NCBI GenBank assembly: GCA_035687895.1
Contig: DASRUE010000196.1
Location: 1-64,000, forward strand
Length of the DNA: 64,000 nt
Direction: 5' to 3'
Source of the DNA: JAERML01 sp035687895
GTDB lineage: Bacteria > Bacteroidota > Ignavibacteria > UBA10030 > UBA6906
Position numbers and translations under genes: made by a program
The notes under the pieces: generated by a model
The model's database searches: none
Told to the model about the DNA's origin: nothing
The model's input: only the letters and a program-made list of their open reading frames with translations
Shown here: piece by piece, positions 9,072 through 17,270 of the stretch
How the letters are laid out: every line of letters begins with the position of its first letter
Position numbering within the stretch: position 1 is the first letter of the stretch

Positions 9072-10103
9072 GTGACATCGAAAAACCAATCCTCCAGAAT
9101 TCTGGTGACCGGAGGTGCCGGTTATATTGGGAGCCATACGTCTCTTGAGCTCTTGCGCGCCGGATATGATGTTGTTGTGGTGGACAATCTCTCCAATAGC
9201 AAACGCGAAGCCATCAAGAGAGTTGAGGATCTTTCCGGCCGGAAAATCGTCTTCCATGAGGTTGATCTGCTGGACAGGGACAGTCTGAACTCTGTGTTTC
9301 GATCTACACCTGTGGATGCTGTAATTCATTTCGCAGGCTTGAAAGCAGTTGGCGAATCAGTGCGTGTTCCTCTTCAGTACTATCACAACAACATCACCGG
9401 GAGCTTACATCTCCTGGAGGTAATGCAGCGACACAATGTGCGGCATGTCGTGTTCAGCTCATCCGCCACTGTATATGGCGACCCTCATGCTGTTCCGATT
9501 ACGGAGGACTTCCCGCTTGGGGCCACCAATCCCTATGGCTGGACAAAGCTGATGATTGAACAGATCTTTCGCGATATCCGCCAAGCGGAACCTTCCTGGA
9601 ATATCGCTCTCCTTCGATACTTCAACCCTGTCGGCGCTGATCGCAGCGGGTGTATTGGCGAGGATCCAAATGGGATTCCCAACAATCTCCTCCCATACAT
9701 CGCCCAAGTCGCTGTAGGAAAGCTACCGCAGTTAAGTGTCTTTGGGAGCGACTATCCGACGCCGGATGGAACGGGGGTCCGCGACTACATCCATGTTGTC
9801 GATCTGGCACTGGGTCATCTCAAAGCACTGCAGAAGCTTGCCACTGACCCCGGTCTGCTTACTTATAACCTCGGTACGGGGCGAGGTTATAGCGTTCTTG
9901 AGATGGTGCAGGCATTTGAGCGGGCCTCTGGTCGACGCATTCCTTATTCGATCGTGGGGCGCCGGGCCGGCGACATCGCTTCTTGTTATGCCAATCCCGC
10001 AAAGGCAAGCTCCGAACTGGGGTGGGTGGCTCAGATGGATATCCACGATATGTGTGCGGACACGTGGAGATGGCAGCAAAACAACCCTGATGGATACAAG
10101 TAA
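9072..10103 (+). CDS. galE: UDP-glucose 4-epimerase
   Basis: The 343-residue protein interconverts UDP-glucose and UDP-galactose. The NAD-binding motif VTGGAGYIGSHTSLELL is at the N-terminus, followed by VVVDNLSNSKREA. SSSATVYGDP holds the catalytic serine region and NPYGWTKLMIEQ the YxxxK pair near 153-157. RYFNPVGA, GEDPNGIPNNLLPYI and DYIHVVDLALGH are hallmarks of true GalE rather than other extended SDRs. The start is GTG at 9072, since no ATG lies upstream in frame near the conserved N-terminus. It probably supplies UDP-Gal for the surface glycan. Confidence 0.92.
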   Translation: MTSKNQSSRILVTGGAGYIGSHTSLELLRAGYDVVVVDNLSNSKREAIKRVEDLSGRKIVFHEVDLLDRDSLNSVFRSTPVDAVIHFAGLKAVGESVRVPLQYYHNNITGSLHLLEVMQRHNVRHVVFSSSATVYGDPHAVPITEDFPLGATNPYGWTKLMIEQIFRDIRQAEPSWNIALLRYFNPVGADRSGCIGEDPNGIPNNLLPYIAQVAVGKLPQLSVFGSDYPTPDGTGVRDYIHVVDLALGHLKALQKLATDPGLLTYNLGTGRGYSVLEMVQAFERASGRRIPYSIVGRRAGDIASCYANPAKASSELGWVAQMDIHDMCADTWRWQQNNPDGYK

Positions 10104-10269
10104 CCGATTCTGAACCCAGCTCCGCGGGTTAAATTTCTACCTGCTTTCCCGGCAACGTGCGTCCGCCATTTCCTCCGCAACGACTGACTACAAAAGGGTT
10201 GACGATCTGCGGTCAAGAACGTACATTAAAGACGTCAACGAGCAGATTCAGTCACAGTTCCCCATCCTT

Positions 10270-10470
10270 ATGTCGATGACTAGTGCAGAACAACGCCGGA
10301 TGATTGAGGAGCTCTCCGATCACACGCGTAAGATGAAAAGGTATGACCTGGAAGAGTTCGAGATGTTTGCCAAGAGAAACAAAGATGATGAAGACCTGGA
10401 TCTTCAATCTGAAAAACGTCTTCGGCAAATGTACGACTTCTATGTGGTGAAACAAGGGAAGGGCTCATGA
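10270..10470 (+). CDS. Small acidic/basic coiled-coil protein, uncertain 5' end
   Basis: From ATG 10270 the protein has 66 residues rich in charged amino acids, predicted mostly helical, beginning MSMTSAEQRRMIEEL. Its stop overlaps the quinone oxidoreductase start by 4 bases (ATGA), so it is translated ahead of and coupled to that gene. There is no ribosome-binding site before 10270 or 10276. The same frame stays open back to 10114 and reads like protein (TTDYKRVDDLRSRTYIKDV), yet contains no ATG, GTG or TTG in that stretch. The true product may therefore be longer and use a rare start such as ATT at 10168. No family is recognised. Confidence 0.55.
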   Translation: MSMTSAEQRRMIEELSDHTRKMKRYDLEEFEMFAKRNKDDEDLDLQSEKRLRQMYDFYVVKQGKGS

Positions 10471-11489
10471 AGGCGGCTGTAGTGGTACGTTATGGAGGTC
10501 CGGAGGTGATGGAAGTCCGCGAGCTTCCAGTTCCCACGCCGGATGCCAACCAGATTCTGGTGCGCGTGAAGGCCATCGGATTGAATTTTGCCGATATTTT
10601 TGCGCGGTTTGGTGTATATCCCGGCACACCCAAGCCTCCATTCGTTCCGGGTCTGGAGTTTTCCGGTGAGGTAGTTGCCGCGGGATCGAAAACGTCTTTG
10701 TTCAAAGGCGGTGAACGGGTGATGGGATATAGTCGCCTGGGCAGCCATGCAGAGTATGTTATTCTGAATGAAAAACTCGCGACTGAAATCCCTGCACCGA
10801 TGACTTACGAAGAAGCGGCCGCGTTTCTAGTCTCCTACTTGACTGCATATCACGGCATCGTGCGTCTCGCGAATACACGGCCTGGGGAACAACTGCTCGT
10901 CCATGCGGCGGCCGGCGGTGTTGGCCTCGCCTCGGTGCAGCTTGCACTGCACTTGGGGATTCACATCTATGCGACAGCGGGGTCAGACGAGAAAGTTGCG
11001 CTCGTGCAAAAGCAGGGCGCACACCATGTGATCAACTACCGGACCCAGGATTTTGCCGAAGAAGTGCGCACCCTCTCGGACGGGTACGGCGTCGACGTCG
11101 TGATGGACTCTGTTGGTGGAGAAACATACAAGAAGAGCTGGCAACTGCTTGCGCAAATGGGGCGCTACATTCTCTTGGGTGTATCGGCTGTGACGGGATC
11201 CGGCGCTTTGAACCGGCTGAAAGCCGCAGCGGTGTTTTCGTTCATGAAACCCATCTTCCCTCCCCACCTCCTCAGTGCCAACAAAGGGATCTTCGGCTTC
11301 AATCTTGGTACATTGACTGGGAAGGAGCAGTACTTCCGGGAGGCAACGCTTGAACTCCTGCAGATGTATACACAGAAAGTACTGAAGCCGATAATCGGCA
11401 GGACATATCCGTTCGATCAGATTGTCGAAGCCCACCGGATGCTACAGACTCGCCAGAGCGTCGGAAAGGTAGTGGTGATTGTCTCCTGA
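10467..11489 (+). CDS. NADPH:quinone oxidoreductase-like MDR protein
   Basis: A 340-residue medium-chain dehydrogenase/reductase without zinc-binding cysteines. Residues 1-110 form the GroES-like part (GPEVMEVRELPVPTPDANQILV, GLNFADIFARFGVYPG, PGLEFSGEV). Residues 140-290 form the Rossmann domain with VHAAAGGVGLASVQLA for NADPH. VVMDSVGGETYKKSW and the C-terminal GRTYPFDQIVEAH fit the quinone oxidoreductase/VAT-1 group. The protein is cytoplasmic and probably reduces quinones or enones. It is coupled to the small ORF upstream by ATGA. Confidence 0.85.
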   Translation: MKAAVVVRYGGPEVMEVRELPVPTPDANQILVRVKAIGLNFADIFARFGVYPGTPKPPFVPGLEFSGEVVAAGSKTSLFKGGERVMGYSRLGSHAEYVILNEKLATEIPAPMTYEEAAAFLVSYLTAYHGIVRLANTRPGEQLLVHAAAGGVGLASVQLALHLGIHIYATAGSDEKVALVQKQGAHHVINYRTQDFAEEVRTLSDGYGVDVVMDSVGGETYKKSWQLLAQMGRYILLGVSAVTGSGALNRLKAAAVFSFMKPIFPPHLLSANKGIFGFNLGTLTGKEQYFREATLELLQMYTQKVLKPIIGRTYPFDQIVEAHRMLQTRQSVGKVVVIVS

Positions 11490-11523
11490 CATGGGACATA
11501 CGCCCCCTGCGGTCGGGGTGTTC

Positions 11524-11567
11524 GGCCTCCAGGATGACCTCTATCGTACCGGTCAGGATCGGAGGCC
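11524..11567 (+). promoter_or_regulatory. Hairpin enclosing the ribosome-binding site of the sensor kinase
   Basis: GGCCTCC (11524-11530) is perfectly complementary to GGAGGCC (11561-11567), and inside it TGACC (11535-11539) pairs with GGTCA (11551-11555). The GGAGG of the Shine-Dalgarno lies wholly in the 3' arm, 8 bases before the ATG at 11574, so the folded RNA would hide it. Confidence 0.55.
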
Positions 11568-11573
11568 TGACCA

Positions 11574-13118
11574 ATGAAATTTCCCTTCTCGATTTCATCA
11601 AAGATCCTGCTGGGGGTTGTTCCAGCCGTTCTGGTATGCATGGTTGCCAGCGTCTGGCTTAATAACTACTTTCAGGAACGGGAAATGCTCGCCCAGGCGG
11701 AGGCATCCGCCGGCACGTACGCGGAGATCATGCGGGAAGCTCTGGTAAGCATGATGGTGACCAACTACCGTGTGGACGAGAGCTTTCTCGCCCGTGTGGA
11801 TTCCATCAAGGAGATCGACAGCCTCCGACTGGCACTGAACGATCTGCACCTGCGGGAAGATCTGTTGACTGAAGAGAGAATCCAACGGCTGAATACAAAA
11901 CGCTTGTTGTCCGGATATCTGGATTCGATTGATAAACGGGTTCTTACGTCCGGCAACTCCGAATTCCACAAGAATGGCGATCACTTCCGGGCCGTGATTC
12001 CGTTCAAGGCAACGAAGGTCTGCCAGGAGTGTCATCGGGTGCCTTTGAACTATACCCTTGGTGCAGCGGACATCCATATCTCGCTCAGCGCAATCTCCAA
12101 TGCTGTCGATGAGAATTGGAAACGCTCCTTCTCCATTGTTGTCGTCTTTCTTGTGCTTGCACTCGGTATCGGCACGTTTGCCTTTCGCCGTGTGGTGGCG
12201 GATCCGATCGATGTGTTGATGAATGCAACCCAGCAGATTACCAGTGGCCGTCTCGACCGTCCGATCATCTCCCCTCGATCACGGGATGAACTGGGGACAC
12301 TCTCAATGGCGTTTGAGGAAATGCGCCGATCATTGTGGGAAACACTCTCGGAACTCGCCTCGGTGAATCGAGAACTGGCAGGGAAGAACACTTCGTTGCA
12401 GGAGTCGCTTGAAGCATTGCGTAAGGCGCAGGATGAACTTCTGAGCGCCGAGCGACTATCTGCCATAGGACAAATGGCCAGTTCAGTCATCCATGATTTC
12501 AAGAACCCCATGAGCGTAGTGATCTCGTACGCCGATATATTGAGGAAGAACCCTGCAATGCCTGAGGAACAGCGGAGTCGTGCGTACGATGCGATCCTGC
12601 GATCAATCAATCAGATGTCGGCCATGACGCACGACCTCCTCTATTTCTCCCGGGGAAAAGTTCAACTCCACCCCGAACCCATGCCGGTCCATGTCCTTGT
12701 GAAGGACATACAAGAAAGTGTAGCGATGAGCCTTGAGAAAGCGGGAGTAAGATTCGAGGTTCATCAACTGTATCATGGCGAGGTCGTGGTGGACGCGGAG
12801 CATTTTCGACGAGCGCTGGTCAACGTGATCACGAATGCCCAGGAAGCCATGCCGCACGGAGGGTGTGTGGCATTGAGCATCCTCCGCCTCAATGGTAGAA
12901 TTGAGTTCAGGGTTTCGGATACAGGAGTCGGGATCCCACCTGGGTTAATGCACAAAATATTCGATCCGTTCATCACTCATGGAAAAGCAAATGGCACAGG
13001 GCTGGGCCTCGCAATCACCAAACTGATAGTGGAACAACACGGTGGCACTATCGATGTCAGCAGCCAGGTTGGCGTCGGTACCACCTTTGGGCTTATGATC
13101 CCCGGGGCAACTTCCTGA
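11574..13118 (+). CDS. Membrane sensor histidine kinase with periplasmic CxxCH motif
   Basis: The 514-residue kinase has TM1 at about 8-30, a periplasmic domain at 31-184, TM2 at 185-204, a HAMP domain at 205-258, a coiled coil, and HisKA with the phosphoacceptor H307 in SSVIHDFKNPMS. The HATPase domain follows, with N-box NVITNAQEAM, G1 DTGVGIPPG and G2 GTGLGLAI. The periplasmic domain contains CQECH at 150-154, the signature for covalent c-type haem, so it may sense redox state, NO or CO. No response regulator gene is adjacent; the nearest receiver gene is at 8599. The ribosome-binding site GGAGG sits in a hairpin just upstream. Confidence 0.88.
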   Translation: MKFPFSISSKILLGVVPAVLVCMVASVWLNNYFQEREMLAQAEASAGTYAEIMREALVSMMVTNYRVDESFLARVDSIKEIDSLRLALNDLHLREDLLTEERIQRLNTKRLLSGYLDSIDKRVLTSGNSEFHKNGDHFRAVIPFKATKVCQECHRVPLNYTLGAADIHISLSAISNAVDENWKRSFSIVVVFLVLALGIGTFAFRRVVADPIDVLMNATQQITSGRLDRPIISPRSRDELGTLSMAFEEMRRSLWETLSELASVNRELAGKNTSLQESLEALRKAQDELLSAERLSAIGQMASSVIHDFKNPMSVVISYADILRKNPAMPEEQRSRAYDAILRSINQMSAMTHDLLYFSRGKVQLHPEPMPVHVLVKDIQESVAMSLEKAGVRFEVHQLYHGEVVVDAEHFRRALVNVITNAQEAMPHGGCVALSILRLNGRIEFRVSDTGVGIPPGLMHKIFDPFITHGKANGTGLGLAITKLIVEQHGGTIDVSSQVGVGTTFGLMIPGATS

Positions 13119-13137
13119 GTCACGTTTTTATAGTGCA

Positions 13138-13776
13138 ATGACAGGCACGCGACGGATTCATTCACAGCTCGATGCAGCAACCGTCCTCGCTGCGTACCGC
13201 GCGGGATATTTTCCGATGGCCGACCCTGAGACCCGTGCTATTTCCTGGTACTCTCCTGATCCGCGGGCGATTATTCCCCTCGATGAGTTTCCTATCTCCC
13301 GAAGTCTTCGTCAAACGATCAACAAGCATCGTTTTGAGGTCAGGCTGGACACAGCATTCGAAAGCGTTATCCGTTCGTGCGCTGACAGGGAGGAAACGTG
13401 GATCTCTGATGAGATCATCGCCGTGTACACTGAACTGCACCGGCTCGGTCACGCTCATTCCGTGGAATCGTGGCTTGGTGGCGTGCTCGCAGGGGGACTA
13501 TACGGTGTTGCGATCGGGGGGGCGTTTTTCGGGGAGTCCATGTTCAGCAGGAAGACAGATGCATCAAAGGTTGCACTTGTTTTCCTTGTCTGTCATCTGC
13601 ATGATCGCGGCTTCGGACTCCTTGACTCACAATTTATCAATGATCACATCAGACGGTTCGGCGCAGTTGAGATCAAAAGGTCTGATTACCTTGCACGCTT
13701 GCGAGGCGCCCTTTCATTGAAGACGGGGTTCGGGGAACCAACAAAAGACAAAACGGGTGATGCGAATAGCCGCTGA
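13138..13776 (+). CDS. aat: Leucyl/phenylalanyl-tRNA-protein transferase
   Basis: The 212-residue enzyme transfers Leu or Phe from tRNA to N-terminal Arg/Lys of proteins and so feeds the N-end rule degradation pathway (ClpS/ClpAP). Family motifs are AYRAGYFPMADP near the N-terminus, ISWYSPDPRAIIPLD, and the central VESWLGGVLAGGLYGVAIGGAFFGESMFSR followed by DASKVAL. Length and motif order are normal. It begins 19 bases after the sensor kinase stop, so the two may be co-transcribed, although a functional link is not obvious. Confidence 0.93.
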   Translation: MTGTRRIHSQLDAATVLAAYRAGYFPMADPETRAISWYSPDPRAIIPLDEFPISRSLRQTINKHRFEVRLDTAFESVIRSCADREETWISDEIIAVYTELHRLGHAHSVESWLGGVLAGGLYGVAIGGAFFGESMFSRKTDASKVALVFLVCHLHDRGFGLLDSQFINDHIRRFGAVEIKRSDYLARLRGALSLKTGFGEPTKDKTGDANSR

Positions 13777-14082
13777 ACTTCTCATCATTCTCGTTCACCG
13801 GGCAATGGACAGTGCGGTTCCGAGGTCACTCCGAAGGATCGTTGAAGTGGGGGCCGGCGACCGCAGCATGCGAACGGGCTGTGTGTCCGAAATCAAGTCC
13901 AGAATTATCCCCCGTGACGGCTGGCCTCATGATCAGAATCAGCCGTGGACCTTTTTGCATTTCAGGGCATGAGCAGTTGCAACAGTAACAATTACTGCCT
14001 ATATTCACGAAGACATGAGCGACGAGTTCCAGGCGATGCCGGCAAACCTGCAAGTAACCACTTTCCCGTAAGGAGATAGTCG
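13777..14082. other. 306-base gap, promoter region
   Basis: No gene is supported. A 71-codon frame (13757-13972) begins inside aat and has no family character. A promoter at 13977-14005 and a strong ribosome-binding site AAGGAG before 14083 serve the next gene. Confidence 0.5.
13977..14005 (+). promoter_or_regulatory. Predicted promoter for the conserved hypothetical gene
   Basis: TTGCAA (13977-13982), a 17-base spacer and TATATT (14000-14005), 78 bases before the start codon. Confidence 0.5.
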
Positions 14083-14484
14083 ATGGTCGTCTCGCGCGGA
14101 ACACAAAAGTTCGATCGAGTTACCATTACTCTTGTGCCCACTGCGGATGAAAGAAGTTACCGCCACGTTCCATCTACGTTTGATCGGACGAACCGTACCT
14201 ACGCATGGCGACATTTTGAGAAGATCGAGTATCTCATCGTACCGACCAGGATTTCGAGCCGTGAAGTGAAGATAGATATGTTTGTGGGATCGACCGGTAA
14301 GCGCAAGGCACACGGATCGAGTCTACACAAGACAATCGAGAATCTCGTGAAGACAAAAATTGAGTCCGAATGGCAAGGTCTCAAACTCGCAGGCATCAGC
14401 CGTCCCACGTCTGCGGCGCCCCCGGAGCAGACGTTTTCCCGGGGCACGATTGAAGAGATACTTGGGACGAGTCTGGAAGAGTAA
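14083..14484 (+). CDS. Conserved-looking small cytoplasmic protein of unknown function
   Basis: The 133-residue protein has no signal peptide or membrane segment. The N-terminal two thirds look like alternating strands (KFDRVTITLVPTAD, KIEYLIVPTRISSREVKIDMFVG), then a helical basic stretch (LHKTIENLVKTKIESEWQGLKL) and a Pro/Ala-rich tail ending in RGTIEEILGTSLEE. It is preceded by a good ribosome-binding site (AAGGAG, 8 bases before ATG), its own promoter, and followed by a terminator, so it is a monocistronic gene. I do not recognise a family and offer no function. Confidence 0.7.
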   Translation: MVVSRGTQKFDRVTITLVPTADERSYRHVPSTFDRTNRTYAWRHFEKIEYLIVPTRISSREVKIDMFVGSTGKRKAHGSSLHKTIENLVKTKIESEWQGLKLAGISRPTSAAPPEQTFSRGTIEEILGTSLEE

Positions 14485-14504
14485 CACTAGTACCCGCATC
14501 GCTC

Positions 14505-14538
14505 ATGCATCGGGGAAAGAACCTGGTGCATTTTTTTT
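14505..14538 (+). terminator. Rho-independent terminator
   Basis: ATGCATC (14505-14511) pairs, with one G-T pair, with GGTGCAT (14525-14531), followed by eight T. Confidence 0.6.
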
Positions 14539-14591
14539 GGTTGCCCTCTCCTTCGTCACAACAAGTTCGGTCTTAAGGCTTAGAGTATCAC

Positions 14592-15482
14592 ATGAACCCT
14601 GTTGTCCTGACTCAGACTTCTAGCCCGCGGTTCACCCCGACAAAGCAGGGGAAGGTGCGAGACATTTTCGATCTGGGCAACAGGCTCCTGATTGTTGCCA
14701 CCGACCGGCTCTCTGCATTTGACGTGGTTCTTCCAGACGGAATCCCCGACAAAGGAAGGGTGCTCACACAGATCTCGGCGTTCTGGTTTCGAAAGCTCTC
14801 AAACGTTGTGCCTCACCATATGATCTCTGTGGACGTGAATGATTTTTCCGAGCCGTTTCGTTCTGCCCCGGAGATCTTTGCGGGACGTAGCATGCTCGTC
14901 AAGAAGACAACACCACTTCCTGTTGAGTGTGTCGTGCGTGGTTACCTTTCGGGATCGGGCTGGAATGATTACAGAAAGACACAGTCCATCTGCGGGATTC
15001 CGCTTCCACCGGGGCTGAGAGAATCTGACAAGCTTCCTGAGCCGCTTTTCACTCCCTCTACAAAAGCTGAGCGAGGGATGCATGATGAAAATATTTCGTT
15101 CGATGAAGTTGTTAGGACGGTCGGCAGGGATATCGCCACACGAGTCCGTGATCTCACCATTGCGATTTACAGCGAAGGAGCTGCATTCGCTCTTACACGC
15201 GGGATCATCATCGCAGATACGAAGTTTGAGTTTGGTGTTGATGACAACGGCAATGTCATCTGGATTGACGAGGCCATGACACCCGACTCGTCCCGCTTTT
15301 GGCCGAAGAACGGGTACACACCAGGCGTCCCACAGCCGAGCTTTGACAAGCAATTTGTGCGTGACTATCTCCTCTCCATCAAATGGAACAAGACGCCGCC
15401 TGCGCCCCGCCTGCCTCATCACGTGATTGAAACCACCAGTCAGAAGTACATCGAGGCATTGACACTTCTGACTCGGTTCTGA
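14592..15482 (+). CDS. purC: Phosphoribosylaminoimidazole-succinocarboxamide synthase (SAICAR synthetase)
   Basis: A 296-residue enzyme of purine synthesis that ligates aspartate to CAIR using ATP. Motifs are QGKVRDIFDLGNRLLIVATDRLSAFDVVLPDGIPDKG at the N-terminus, VECVVRGYLSGSGWNDY, and the phosphate-binding DTKFEFG followed by DEAMTPDSSRFWP. Length is that of the eukaryote/Bacteroidota-like long form rather than the 240-residue E. coli type. No other pur gene is present in the window. The kinase-like gene starts 21 bases downstream and may share its transcript. Confidence 0.95.
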   Translation: MNPVVLTQTSSPRFTPTKQGKVRDIFDLGNRLLIVATDRLSAFDVVLPDGIPDKGRVLTQISAFWFRKLSNVVPHHMISVDVNDFSEPFRSAPEIFAGRSMLVKKTTPLPVECVVRGYLSGSGWNDYRKTQSICGIPLPPGLRESDKLPEPLFTPSTKAERGMHDENISFDEVVRTVGRDIATRVRDLTIAIYSEGAAFALTRGIIIADTKFEFGVDDNGNVIWIDEAMTPDSSRFWPKNGYTPGVPQPSFDKQFVRDYLLSIKWNKTPPAPRLPHHVIETTSQKYIEALTLLTRF

Positions 15483-15503
15483 GTTCAGTGAAAGGTAATC
15501 TCC

Positions 15504-16766
15504 ATGCTGGCTGACACGCCGCCGATATTGTCCGAGGTGGAGAACCTGCGTTTTTTTATCCCGCCTGTTTATGGTACACACCTTCTTCCGCTCCCTTGGC
15601 ACAGTCCACTTGATGCATGGGGAGATAGTGGCATTTCCTTTATCCCGGTGAAGAGCGGGCTTTCTCGGCACGTTGTTCGATTTATCGAATCTGGAGAAAA
15701 GAGATTCGCTGTCAAAGAAACCTCCCTGGAAAGTGCACAGCGGGAGTTTGCGAACTATGTGCAACTTGTCAAAAGGGAGATCCCGACCCTCATTCCTGTT
15801 GGCGTTGTTTCCCGTTACGAAGGAACCGAGATTGTCTCGACCAAGGTGGGTCAGCAGCCACAGGTCAGGGACACGGGGTACATAGTCACCGAACTGATGG
15901 AGAAAGTAATTCCGGATTCGTTTCTGTTCAAGCGCGGGTTCACGAAAGAGAACAGAAATAAGATCTGGGACGCGGTAATCAGGTTGTTCATCCAACTGCA
16001 TAGCCGCGGAATCTACTGGGGAGACGCCTCGCTCGCGAACATGCTGATCCGGTTTGAGACGGAAGTCGTTCCCGAGCTTGGCAAGCGGACGCTCTTGACT
16101 GCCATCTTAGCCGACGCGGAAACAGTCGAAATCCACCCGGCTATCTCCGATTCACTGAGGATGGCAGACGTGGAGTTTTTTCTTGAATCCATGTTATGGA
16201 CGGAAGCGGATCTGCGGGCAAGCGGGATTGTCCGCGACCCGATGATCACGGAGAGAGATCAGGCGTACATTATGGCATCGTACAAAGGTCGGTTTGCCGT
16301 GGAGCTGGAGATTGCCTCCTTTGAACTGGTAACGCACATCGATGTTGACAAACTCCTCGGCAACTTTGACGTAAAGGGGTATGGAAAACTGTTGCTCCAG
16401 CACATTCAGGAACATAAATGGTATGTCAGCGAGCGAAAAGGACGCGAGGTAACGCTGATTGAGGCGGCGGAGGATTGGTATAAAGAAATTTTCAAACCGG
16501 TGTGCAAAATCTTCCATGATCAAGGGTTGTTGGAGTTCTTTCCCGACAAGACTGCCTCCAGCCTATATGTGGAGATCATGGAACACAAATACTTTATGAG
16601 CGAGCGTGAGAAAAAGGATGTCGGTCTCGTGGCTGCACTGGAGGACTACTCTCGGAGATACGCTCAGCATGAGCCGGTGCACATGACCCTCGGTTCGATT
16701 ATCAGAGCGTTGACGTCCCTTCTTGGGGGAGGTGACCCACAACGAACGAACATCTATCTTTCTTGA
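15504..16766 (+). CDS. Protein-kinase-fold protein, LPS-kinase/DUF4032-like
   Basis: The 420-residue cytoplasmic protein has kinase-like elements. ESGEKRFAVKETSLESAQREFANY resembles the beta3 lysine and alphaC glutamate, GYIVTELMEKVIP the hinge, and IQLHSRGIYWGDASLANMLI the catalytic loop with D (WGD) and N. ILADAETVEIH resembles the metal-binding loop. The C-terminal half contains two related blocks, ILQHIQEHKWYVSERKGREVTLIEAAEDW and VEIMEHKYFMSEREKKDVGLVAALEDY, an internal duplication. The arrangement matches what I recall of DUF4032 proteins, which carry a WaaP/Kdo-kinase-like region. The substrate is unknown. It follows purC by 21 bases and leads directly into the DUF971 gene. Confidence 0.6.
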   Translation: MLADTPPILSEVENLRFFIPPVYGTHLLPLPWHSPLDAWGDSGISFIPVKSGLSRHVVRFIESGEKRFAVKETSLESAQREFANYVQLVKREIPTLIPVGVVSRYEGTEIVSTKVGQQPQVRDTGYIVTELMEKVIPDSFLFKRGFTKENRNKIWDAVIRLFIQLHSRGIYWGDASLANMLIRFETEVVPELGKRTLLTAILADAETVEIHPAISDSLRMADVEFFLESMLWTEADLRASGIVRDPMITERDQAYIMASYKGRFAVELEIASFELVTHIDVDKLLGNFDVKGYGKLLLQHIQEHKWYVSERKGREVTLIEAAEDWYKEIFKPVCKIFHDQGLLEFFPDKTASSLYVEIMEHKYFMSEREKKDVGLVAALEDYSRRYAQHEPVHMTLGSIIRALTSLLGGGDPQRTNIYLS

Positions 16767-16767
16767 A

Positions 16768-17082
16768 ATGATGAGGCCACTGAGGATTCATCAGGTTGCT
16801 CTTGATCGGCTGCATGTTGTATGGGATGATAAGCATGAATCTCAATTCACAACCGAGTATCTGCGGAATAATTGTCCCTGTGCAACCTGCATCCATGAAA
16901 AAGAGGAGGATATCAAGAGCGGGATCTTTTCACTCCCCCTTGCCTCAAAAACCCACCTCGTCAAGATCGACCGTTCCGGCCATAACGCAATTGTGATTTC
17001 CTGGGGGGATGGACACAAGACAGGCATTTACACATGGGACTACCTGCGTTCCCTTTGCCCTTGCGACGATTGCCAGGAGTGA
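16768..17082 (+). CDS. DUF971 (GBBH-like N-terminal domain) protein
   Basis: A 104-residue single-domain protein. It shows W19DDKHESQF, LRNNCPCATC (a CxC..C cluster) and HNAIVISWGDGHKTGIYTWDYLRSLCPCDDC. Both the W-D-G-H pattern and the cysteine-rich motifs are typical of DUF971, the small domain found at the N-terminus of gamma-butyrobetaine hydroxylase and as stand-alone proteins near Fe-S and Mrp genes. The four cysteines may bind zinc or iron. I chose ATG 16768, one base after the previous stop; a TTG at 16723 would add 15 residues with no family support. Confidence 0.8.
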   Translation: MMRPLRIHQVALDRLHVVWDDKHESQFTTEYLRNNCPCATCIHEKEEDIKSGIFSLPLASKTHLVKIDRSGHNAIVISWGDGHKTGIYTWDYLRSLCPCDDCQE

Positions 17083-17133
17083 GGGGCCATTTTTGCAGAA
17101 ACTGCCATCGGGGTGCAACTCTTGAAGATGTTT

Positions 17134-17175
17134 CCGTACAATTAGGAAGAGTCGTCGCCCAACGCGATTGTACGG
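17134..17175. repeat. Perfect 9-bp inverted repeat, 24-base loop
   Basis: CCGTACAAT (17134-17142) and ATTGTACGG (17167-17175) are exact inverted copies in the spacer before the peptidase operon. No T-run follows, so it is more likely an operator or RNA structure than a terminator. Confidence 0.5.
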
Positions 17176-17270
17176 TCGTGCAAACGCACATCCATCTTTT
17201 CCTCTGAGTTTGTCGTTTTTGACCCAAGTACTATCACCAACAAACCAATCATCTCATTAAAGGAGGGCTC

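Noticed and set aside
13757..13972. 71-codon frame after aat
   Set aside because: No ribosome-binding site, starts within aat, no family resemblance.
14799..16001. 400-codon open frame on the minus strand
   Set aside because: It runs antisense across purC and the kinase-like gene, both well supported. The translation has no family character and comes from codon bias of the plus strand.
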